From an uncultured Prevotellaceae bacterium (lineage in GTDB: Bacteria > Bacteroidota > Bacteroidia > Bacteroidales > Bacteroidaceae): a stretch of 40,422 nucleotides of DNA. The stretch is taken from assembly GCA_902781315.1 (NCBI GenBank), contig CACZIT010000044.1, positions 15,705 to 56,126 on the forward strand, read 5' to 3'. The position numbers were made by a program, and so were the translations under genes. Under the pieces are notes generated by a model that saw only the letters and a program-made list of their open reading frames with translations, was not told the DNA's origin and searched no databases. This document shows, piece by piece, positions 34,126 through 40,422 of the stretch (the first letter of the stretch is position 1; each line of letters opens with the position of its first letter).

Positions 34126-34743
34126 TTACTTAATCATCTTCAGTGCCTGCTTGATGACCTGCTCCACCGCCATCGTCGGCTCGGCAGCCAGAATCTGCGA
34201 CACCACCTTTGCACTCGGTGCAGGCGAGAAGCCCAGCATCGTCAGTGCCTGCACGGCCTCATCCCTTACGGGCGAATGGGCAGCCACGGCAGCCGAGGCG
34301 CCGCCAGCATGCAGTTCGTCGGCCACACCCGACGCCATCACCTTGTCCCTCAGGTCGACGATGATGCGCTGCGCCGTCTTCAGGCCGATGCCCTTCACGC
34401 CCTTCAGCACGCGTTCTTCGCCGTTGGCAATCACGTTGCACAGCTCCTTCGGCGACAGACTCGACAGGATCATGCGCGCCGTATTGGCCCCCACCCCACT
34501 CACTGTGATGAGCATCTGGTAGAGCTCGCGCTCCTGCTTGGTAGAAAAGCCATACAGCGTGTACGAGTCGTCGCGGCCACCCGTCACGATGGCCTCGTGG
34601 ACGTACAACTTCACATCTTTCTTGCCCTGTATGGCCGAATAGGTATTCAGCGAAATCTGCAGCGCATAGCCCACTCCGGCCGCTTCTACAACAGCCAAGG
34701 CAGGCGTCAGCTCAGTCAGCTCGCCCTTAATATATTCTATCAT
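34126..34743 (-). CDS. ruvA: Holliday junction helicase subunit RuvA
   Basis: RuvA binds the four-way junction and loads the RuvB motor. The 205-residue product has the N-terminal OB domain ([20 protein letters not shown], with GVGYALQIS). The helix-hairpin-helix domain carries [19 protein letters not shown] and [20 protein letters not shown] linker leads to the C-terminal domain that contacts RuvB ([19 protein letters not shown]). AGAGGTG lies just before the ATG. It is the first gene of the ruvA-sprA-dacB set. Confidence 0.96.
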   Translation of the reverse strand: MIEYIKGELTELTPALAVVEAAGVGYALQISLNTYSAIQGKKDVKLYVHEAIVTGGRDDSYTLYGFSTKQERELYQMLITVSGVGANTARMILSSLSPKELCNVIANGEERVLKGVKGIGLKTAQRIIVDLRDKVMASGVADELHAGGASAAVAAHSPVRDEAVQALTMLGFSPAPSAKVVSQILAAEPTMAVEQVIKQALKMIK

Positions 34744-34887
34744 ACACCTCTAAAATTTGTATATATACAGTGAAATAACGGCTGCAATCTCGATTTATTG
34801 CATCCGTCTGAAGAAAAAACTCCATTTTCCCCTTCCTTTCCGCCTTCTATACAACTAACCTCTGCAAGGTGTTATAAAAACGCCTCT

Positions 34888-34946
34888 GCTTTCGGTCAGT
34901 CGAAAAGTTTGCTGCAAAGATACAACATTTTGACACCGAAAGCAAG
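34888..34946 (-). promoter_or_regulatory. Minus-strand promoter flanked by a 9-bp inverted repeat
   Basis: On the minus strand TATCTTTG (34922-34915) matches TAnnTTTG, with CTTG (34946-34943) 20 bases upstream as a near match to TTTG. GCTTTCGGT (34888-34896) and ACCGAAAGC (34935-34943) form a perfect inverted repeat around the -7 element. The leader to ruvA would be about 165 nt. Confidence 0.5.
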
Positions 34947-35148
34947 AAAAACACGAAAAACATCTGGGTAGTTGCCTTGCTCCCACCTTAGTCGCTTGCA
35001 GAGCATAGCGAAGCGAGAACGTTCTTAACCTTCTCAACCTTCTTAACTTTTTAACCCCCAAAAGAATACCACATAGATGTTCAGCATCGCCAAATGCTCA
35101 TCATCAATTCTCGGAAATTCGGCTTTCTATACGCAAATAGTCCTCATT
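34947..35148. other. Gap downstream of the 758-residue gene
   Basis: No gene was seen. TTCTTAACC and TTCTCAACC alternate at about 35020-35050, echoing the CTCAAC spacers of the 33988-34125 array. Confidence 0.4.
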
Positions 35149-37425
35149 CTACCTTTCAAACGTCACGACCTTGGCGCTGCTGCAGATGCCGTCGACGGAA
35201 ATCTCGTCGACAATCTTCAGGTAGCGGCCTGCCTCTGTGGGCTGCTCGTGCGTCTGCGGCTGGTAGGGCTGTGACGCATTGGCGATGCCCAGGGCGGGTG
35301 CATAGATGACGCCCATGCTGCGCACCGACTGGGGCTTGAAGCGCTTCGTCTTGATTTCCAGACAGCCGTTGATGCATCCCTGATGAAGAGGAAGCGCCTT
35401 GGCTGGCGACATGAACTCCACCGAAGCCACCTGCTGCATGTCGAGATTGAAAGCCTGCGTGGCACTCAACAGTACGCCGTCGACGTAGATTCTGATTTCG
35501 TCCTTGCCGCCGAGCGTTGAGATACGGTTTGCCGGAAACAGGTGCCATTCGGGAGGTGCCGTTTTCTGGTCGAGTTCCGTCATGCCTTCCTGCGTAGGGT
35601 CAGTACTGTCGCCCTCGTCGTCTCTCTCCGGGCTTGCCATGATGAGCCGCATGTACGGTGCAAAGTGGTAGACCATTTCCTGGAACGACTGGTAGTTGTG
35701 CTTGTCGAGGGCTTCTTCCGAGAGGTATCGGTGGCCGTAGTACTCCTTGTTCTCCTGTTCATGTTCGACCCTCACCTTGGCTCTGGCCACCACTTCTGGA
35801 ATCATGTTCGTGCCCGTGAAGGAGAAGGCACCGCGGTGGCTGACTTCATTTTCAGTTTTCATTTTTCCATTCTCCATTTGCCCGTCGGCCATGGCCGTCC
35901 AGAGGTGCAGGTGGTTTCGCAGGGCGGGAATCGTGTCGCCCAGAAAGTCGTAGTCGTAGATGCCGGCCTTGCCCTTCTTGTCGAAGGCCTCAATGAAGAA
36001 ATCGTCGCCGTCGGGATAGGCACCCACAGGCAGCACGAACGTTCCGTCGCGGTTCACCTCAGTCGAGAAAGCGTCGGCCGTGCTGCGCTGATAGGCCACC
36101 ACGGTGCCTTCCTTCAGCGCCCACTGCCGTCCGCCACCCTTCACGGTGCCGCGAATGAGCGGTGCCACCTCGGGCTGGTTCTTGGCTTGCCAACCCTCTT
36201 TCAGCACCTTCTTCACGTCGAAGCGGCTGAAGCGTGCCGAGCAGAGCCACCCCATCACGTCGGTGGTGCGGTCGGCCTGATTCTCCAAGGCGTAGCAGGC
36301 GGGGAAGGGTTCCTCGGAGAACAGGTCCTGCTGGTAGTTGACCATAGCCTCGGCCGTGGGAACGTAGCTTCGGGCGATGCCCTGGCGAGCCTCGTCGAGG
36401 GGCAGGAAGCGCACGAGGCTGAACACCTGTTCGCCGGCATCGCCAGTCTTGGCCGCCTTCTCTCCGCCATGCCAGCAATGGCTCTGGCTGACGATGCTGT
36501 CCGTGCGGTCGGTGAGCATCAGCGTCACCACGCCTGGGCCAATGCCCTCGAGTACCACGATGCCTTTCTTCTTCAGCGGCAGCACCATCAGGCCCGTCGA
36601 CTGGTGGTAGGCATAGAGTTTGCTGCCCTTGGGCAGTGTGCCCAACACGTCGTAGGCCAGCTGCGCCTTTCCCTTGGTGAGCCGCAGCGAGGGATGCTGA
36701 GGGTCGCTTTCCGGCAGGGCAAACAACTGGTTGCGCCCACCGAGTGTGGCCGTGAGGAAATAGTGGCGCCCCTGAACGGGAATGAACGAGAACACCGCCC
36801 AGCCCGATGCTGTCGTCACGACCTCCTGCAACGTGTCGCCCTGTTCGCTCGTGAGGAAAGCCTTCGTCTGCAGTGGGTTGCCGCCCTCGGTCAGGCATAC
36901 GGCCACCTGCTGCATGTCGTCGCCTACGAGCTGTCCGCCCTCGGGATAGAAGTGGCACGTCATGCCCGCCGTAGTCACTGCCAGCGTGGGCGTCTCGGCA
37001 AAGACTTCCAGCGGGACGACAGGAATGGTGTAGTCGCTGAAGTTGCACATCATGCGGGTGTAGGCTCGCAGATAGCAGACACCCTTGGGTGTGGTGGGGT
37101 CTAAGGTCATCTTGGCAGAAAAAGAGCCGGCCTCATCGGTCATCAGCCTCTTCCGCACCATCACGCTGTCGCTGCTGTTGAGCAGTTCCACGTAGAGATA
37201 GCGGCTATAGGGCAGCAGCAACTGGCCGGCAGTCTCGTTGCCTGCCGAGGGAGCATGGTCGGTCCTTACCAGTTGCCCCGTCACCCTGATTGTGTCGTTC
37301 AGGCCGTAGCTCAATCTGCCGGTAGCGAAGAAAATCTTCTCCGTCGGCAGCGTCTGAGCCATGCTTCCTGTTGCCAAGAGCAGGAAAAGCAATAAGAATA
37401 ATAGCCAGGTCTTTTTCATGTTCAA
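35149..37425 (-). CDS. Surface protein with MG2-like and plug-like parts
   Basis: The 758-residue product has a strong signal peptide (KKTWLLFLLLFLLLATGSMAQ). An N-terminal macroglobulin-like region follows (EKIFFATGRLSYGLNDTIRV to GVCYLRAYTRMM). The FYPEGG motif lies near residue 154. A TonB-plug-like C-terminal segment includes IYVDGVLLSATQAFNLDMQQ and ASVEFMSP (near 650). Similar proteins in Bacteroides are of unknown function and sit in the periplasm or at the outer membrane. It is a distant relative of the 870-residue protein upstream. Two in-frame ATG codons (MNM) allow a start two codons later. Confidence 0.78.
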   Translation of the reverse strand: MNMKKTWLLFLLLFLLLATGSMAQTLPTEKIFFATGRLSYGLNDTIRVTGQLVRTDHAPSAGNETAGQLLLPYSRYLYVELLNSSDSVMVRKRLMTDEAGSFSAKMTLDPTTPKGVCYLRAYTRMMCNFSDYTIPVVPLEVFAETPTLAVTTAGMTCHFYPEGGQLVGDDMQQVAVCLTEGGNPLQTKAFLTSEQGDTLQEVVTTASGWAVFSFIPVQGRHYFLTATLGGRNQLFALPESDPQHPSLRLTKGKAQLAYDVLGTLPKGSKLYAYHQSTGLMVLPLKKKGIVVLEGIGPGVVTLMLTDRTDSIVSQSHCWHGGEKAAKTGDAGEQVFSLVRFLPLDEARQGIARSYVPTAEAMVNYQQDLFSEEPFPACYALENQADRTTDVMGWLCSARFSRFDVKKVLKEGWQAKNQPEVAPLIRGTVKGGGRQWALKEGTVVAYQRSTADAFSTEVNRDGTFVLPVGAYPDGDDFFIEAFDKKGKAGIYDYDFLGDTIPALRNHLHLWTAMADGQMENGKMKTENEVSHRGAFSFTGTNMIPEVVARAKVRVEHEQENKEYYGHRYLSEEALDKHNYQSFQEMVYHFAPYMRLIMASPERDDEGDSTDPTQEGMTELDQKTAPPEWHLFPANRISTLGGKDEIRIYVDGVLLSATQAFNLDMQQVASVEFMSPAKALPLHQGCINGCLEIKTKRFKPQSVRSMGVIYAPALGIANASQPYQPQTHEQPTEAGRYLKIVDEISVDGICSSAKVVTFER

Positions 37426-37454
37426 GAAATTGTTTTAAACGTTCTCAGATAGTG

Positions 37455-37462
37455 CAAAATTA
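37455..37462 (-). promoter_or_regulatory. Promoter -7 element of the 758-residue gene
   Basis: On the minus strand this reads TAATTTTG, a consensus match, about 30 bases before the start codon, so the gene can be transcribed on its own. Confidence 0.5.
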
Positions 37463-37549
37463 ATAAAAAATACTTATAGCGAGCAATAGACGTTAACGCA
37501 GCAACGCCGCATTCATTTGGCTCCTCTTGTTTTATAAATGGAACATCAT

Positions 37550-40162
37550 TCATTGTTTGTACAGCAGCGGAATCCCATCAGGGGTGAACCCTTCGGCAGA
37601 AATGGCAAGTTGGCGACAGTCGCGGTTGTTATAGAACATAATCTCGGCCACACCCTTCTTGTCTGTCTTCACATTCGGATTCCAATAAAGTGTACGGCGG
37701 AAATCTGGGATGCTGGGCACTACCCTGTAATTCGGGTTCTTAAATGTCTGAGGAATCTGGTAGCCTTGCAGCGTAATGGCGCGGATACCCTTACGTAGCG
37801 ACTCCCAACGGTTGCCATCCCAGTTGCGGTAGACAAACACTGTGGTCACATTCACTCCCTCAAGGTCGGGTATGGTGACAAAACGCTTCCACGCATCGCC
37901 CTCCTCTGATATATATACCGACTTGACACTCTTAAGATCATCGGGAAGCATCGCCATTCCCGAACGACCAGCCATAATGCTACTCTCTGACAATCGCGGG
38001 GGAGCATAGGTGATGCAGTTGAACCGATTGTTAAGAATCCACACTATGGGGCGCCGCTTATACGATATCCCATCCCTGGGATACACCAACCGATGGGTAT
38101 AGCCTGCCGTAAGATGACGTATGTCTTCCTCCTCATGCGGCCAGTTACCGCTAAAAAAGGGATTCCTGTTTTCCAACCATTTCAGGAAATCAACAAACTT
38201 CTCACCTTTGTCACGTAACTTCTCATATTCTTTTGCACAATCATAGTAAATGCTTGAACGGCTGAAGGCATTCTGCTCGTTCCTCCAATAGCGTTCTCCG
38301 TTGTATTTATTTTTGGCTCTGACTACCACTTGGCTAAGCATGAATTCACGCTTGCCGAGGGCAAGAACCGTGTCGGGGTCTCGCCAGTCATTCCATACCC
38401 GAGGCGTATCAATGGGAATCGGCAACAATTCGTTTTTGAACACGTGGCGGGGGCCAGGCTCATATCCACGATTGAAGTTAAAGTCGAATTGTAGAATCTT
38501 CTCCTTTTTCTCAGGCCTCATCACGACATCCCGCTCACCATAGAAATCGGGCGATTTGAATTGAAACCTACCACTGGCATCTGTTAAGTACATATCCTCA
38601 TAAACCATTGAGTCGGTCGGGTTATTGCGATCTGTCATATAGGTCGCCCAAAGACTAACGCCATCGACACTTCCGCTGCCCTTTTTCTTACTTTTACGTA
38701 TCGCCCCCTCAAAGAATAGGGAGCGTTCAAGTGGATATGTCAATTTGAATGGTTCTCCGCTACCCATGAGCGACAAATCATAACGCTGCCAACCCTGCAC
38801 CATCATCAGCAGGTCGGCAGCACGACGATGTTCTTCGTCATCAGCCTCCACATAGTACTTGGCATTCTCTATGTAGCCCTTAAGGTCAGATGATAAAAGA
38901 AGCCACGAAGCAAGATCGGCCTGCCAACCGTCTACTTGTGAATGGTAATCGCGCACAGCTAGAGAGAAACGACAGTTGGGGACCGCTTTGGCAGTCAGCG
39001 AGATTTTCCCATAAGGCTTTAGATACTCGTTCCGTAACTGTAAGTCTATTCTCTTTACACTGGGATTTTGACACACAAACACCATCCTATTTGCCATCAT
39101 ACGGCCAACACTGTCAATCAAAGCCACTTGGCTCACACCATTGCCCAACTCAGCCTTGGATATTATTATTCTTTTCCCAAGGCCGATACTGGCCAATTCG
39201 TCGAATCGCTTCACCTGGCCGCCATGCATTGTAATGAGCCCCATCTTCTGCCCACGGTACTTAGGCGAAGCAAGGATATCCACAGTTATGGCATCGGCAT
39301 CTGTGACATCTGCGCAAATAACACAGCCCTCCTGCTCAGCTTCGGGAAGGCGGAAAGAGCGCTCGCCTCCCTTTGCGTTGGCCAGATGGAGTGTCAGCCT
39401 TTCCGCTCCAGGGGTACAGGTAAACACTCCACGACCTTCGCGCAGGGTTCTCACATCACAAAGACGGCGACCGCCAGCCTCTAAATAGCCTTCCGTCTCG
39501 AAGTGTGCACCATCTTCATCGGTTACGGCAAACGCAATTCGGTTCTCCAGCCCTGAAATCAGATGACCGCCCTCAGGATAGAACGTCACGTTCATCGCCT
39601 TTCTGCCCTCTTCTTCTTTCTCGCGATAGTCAGGAAGACGGTTGCGCGCGCCGAACTCGTCCATACGACGGTCATTGTAGTCTCCTTCAGCAGCAGGCTT
39701 TTCCAAAATGGGAAACACGCGAGAGAACAGTGCCGTTGTCCCCCAATTCAGCATGTAACTGGTATAGGCGCGAATCTCGTAGAATCCGCTCACAAGCAGG
39801 TGCCTCAGATCGATATAGCCGTCGGCCTCGCCGTCAACAATCTTTAGTTTCTCCGACTTCACAACCTCACCCGAAGGATTGACAAGGTCCACGTAGAGAA
39901 CCTTGCTCAAATTTGACGGCCTACTATCATCGCGAACGACATAGGCCTTGAACCATATCCGTTCCTCCAAGAAATATCCAGTGTTGTCAAAGTGCAAGTA
40001 TACCTTTTCCTGAGGATAACTATTGGAGAATAAATCCACGTTTTTTACAAATTTCTGCAGTTGGCTCTTCGGCTCCAAAGGCTTCAAGCGATTCCCATTA
40101 GTCTGAGCACAACAAACGAGAGAGTTCATTATCAGGATAAACACCAACACTTTTCTTGACAT
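37550..40162 (-). CDS. Surface protein with MG2-like domain, larger paralogue
   Basis: The 870-residue product has a signal peptide ending at VCCAQ, which could also allow lipid attachment at Cys. The MG2-like region has EKVYLHFDNTGYFLEERIWF and GFYEIRAYTSYMLNWG. The FYPEGG motif lies near residue 188 (NVTFYPEGGHLISG), as in the 758-residue neighbour. The C-terminal part has a plug-like segment with PIVWILNNRF and SVKSVYISEEG. No catalytic motif was seen. Two such genes in a row suggest duplication. The substrate or partner is unknown. Confidence 0.78.
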   Translation of the reverse strand: MSRKVLVFILIMNSLVCCAQTNGNRLKPLEPKSQLQKFVKNVDLFSNSYPQEKVYLHFDNTGYFLEERIWFKAYVVRDDSRPSNLSKVLYVDLVNPSGEVVKSEKLKIVDGEADGYIDLRHLLVSGFYEIRAYTSYMLNWGTTALFSRVFPILEKPAAEGDYNDRRMDEFGARNRLPDYREKEEEGRKAMNVTFYPEGGHLISGLENRIAFAVTDEDGAHFETEGYLEAGGRRLCDVRTLREGRGVFTCTPGAERLTLHLANAKGGERSFRLPEAEQEGCVICADVTDADAITVDILASPKYRGQKMGLITMHGGQVKRFDELASIGLGKRIIISKAELGNGVSQVALIDSVGRMMANRMVFVCQNPSVKRIDLQLRNEYLKPYGKISLTAKAVPNCRFSLAVRDYHSQVDGWQADLASWLLLSSDLKGYIENAKYYVEADDEEHRRAADLLMMVQGWQRYDLSLMGSGEPFKLTYPLERSLFFEGAIRKSKKKGSGSVDGVSLWATYMTDRNNPTDSMVYEDMYLTDASGRFQFKSPDFYGERDVVMRPEKKEKILQFDFNFNRGYEPGPRHVFKNELLPIPIDTPRVWNDWRDPDTVLALGKREFMLSQVVVRAKNKYNGERYWRNEQNAFSRSSIYYDCAKEYEKLRDKGEKFVDFLKWLENRNPFFSGNWPHEEEDIRHLTAGYTHRLVYPRDGISYKRRPIVWILNNRFNCITYAPPRLSESSIMAGRSGMAMLPDDLKSVKSVYISEEGDAWKRFVTIPDLEGVNVTTVFVYRNWDGNRWESLRKGIRAITLQGYQIPQTFKNPNYRVVPSIPDFRRTLYWNPNVKTDKKGVAEIMFYNNRDCRQLAISAEGFTPDGIPLLYKQ

Positions 40163-40190
40163 AATTATATACTTTTATGAGTAGATTGTA

Positions 40191-40237
40191 CAAAGTTAGC
40201 TATTATTTTATGAAATAGAGTTTGCGCTGCAAAAGTA
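40191..40237 (-). promoter_or_regulatory. Two possible -7 elements of the 870-residue gene
   Basis: On the minus strand TAACTTTG (40198-40191) lies 28 bases before the start codon and TACTTTTG (40237-40230) lies further upstream. Both match TAnnTTTG. Neither has a clear TTTG at the usual distance. Confidence 0.5.
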
Positions 40238-40302
40238 GGGAAAAAAATCAAAAAATGCAAGAAAATCAATGTGCAAAAAATGTGCATTTTATAACCGGCT
40301 GA

Positions 40303-40422
40303 TTATAAGATAGTTACAAGGGCGTCCCAGTCGCTTGGTTTTCCGCTTTTCTTCATCGCTTTCTCGTAAAGACGGCGGCGAGACGACGTCACAGACTCAC
40401 GGCTGTGGGTTGTCAGCGAGGC
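40303..40422 (-). CDS. 3' end of a gene, possibly a regulator
   Basis: The minus strand is open from the window edge to TAA at 40303-40305, giving 39 residues. They include SRESVTSSRRRLYEKAMKK and end KPSDWDALVTIL. The basic, helix-like stretch resembles the recognition helix end of a helix-turn-helix domain, so a DNA-binding regulator is possible. The gene continues outside the window. Confidence 0.5.
   Translation of the reverse strand, partial: ASLTTHSRESVTSSRRRLYEKAMKKSGKPSDWDALVTIL

Noticed and set aside
33944-34522. Plus-strand frame beginning at the sprA 5' end with repeated SQPRRRR
   Set aside because: It is a translation of the 54-bp repeat and then of the ruvA complement.

Overview
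The window looks like a chromosomal segment of a Bacteroidales bacterium, most likely a Prevotella-type organism. Three things point that way. The promoters fit the Bacteroidetes pattern (a TTTG element 19-20 bases before TAnnTTTG). A full-length SprA, the outer-membrane translocon of the type IX secretion system (T9SS), is present. The secreted proteins end either in a Prevotella-style sorting tail (NGRKFVVK) or in dockerin-like calcium repeats. No phage, transposase, CRISPR array, rRNA or tRNA was seen.

Layout. 1-1567 has no convincing protein gene. It is a dense field of short palindromes and ends in a promoter and a structured leader. 1568-6455 holds a small acidic protein, an 857-residue secreted protein and a CotH-family secreted protein with dockerin repeats. 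A probable minus-strand small RNA (6465-6612) separates these from dnaG, a cardiolipin synthase gene and a large PEP-synthase-like gene with receiver-like domains (6706-13215). 13216-13756 holds two sister small-RNA genes with matching promoters, cores and terminators. 13757-16607 (minus) carries a two-domain SGNH/CE12-type esterase and diaminopimelate dehydrogenase (ddh). A divergent promoter region then leads into etfB, etfA, a small membrane protein and an acyl-CoA dehydrogenase whose 5' end appears damaged (16817-20543). 20646-23052 holds a membrane-anchored hypothetical, an MGMT-like DNA-binding protein and a secreted tyrosine phosphatase with a dockerin repeat. purN (minus) and a small beta-barrel protein (plus) are divergent. 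The minus-strand set ruvA, sprA, dacB fills 24744-34743. Two related surface proteins with a macroglobulin-like N-terminus and the 3' end of another gene (all minus) close the window.

How the genes fit together. SprA would export CTD-bearing proteins such as the 857-residue protein. The CotH protein and the phosphatase carry dockerin-like tails, but no cohesin partner is in view. EtfAB and the acyl-CoA dehydrogenase form an electron-transfer unit if the dehydrogenase still works. Ddh and DacB both act on cell-wall metabolism.

The most unusual material is not protein-coding. At least five families of short hairpins recur between genes. Within each family the spacing or the spacer is constant while the stem sequences differ but stay self-complementary. 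The clearest cases are the GTGTAA-spaced arrays (124-1145), a 130-bp element with ACCA-N5-TGGT palindromes every 22 bases at two loci, a 54-bp repeat between ruvA and sprA, and the twin small RNAs, whose terminator stems differ by paired substitutions around an identical AGCG loop.
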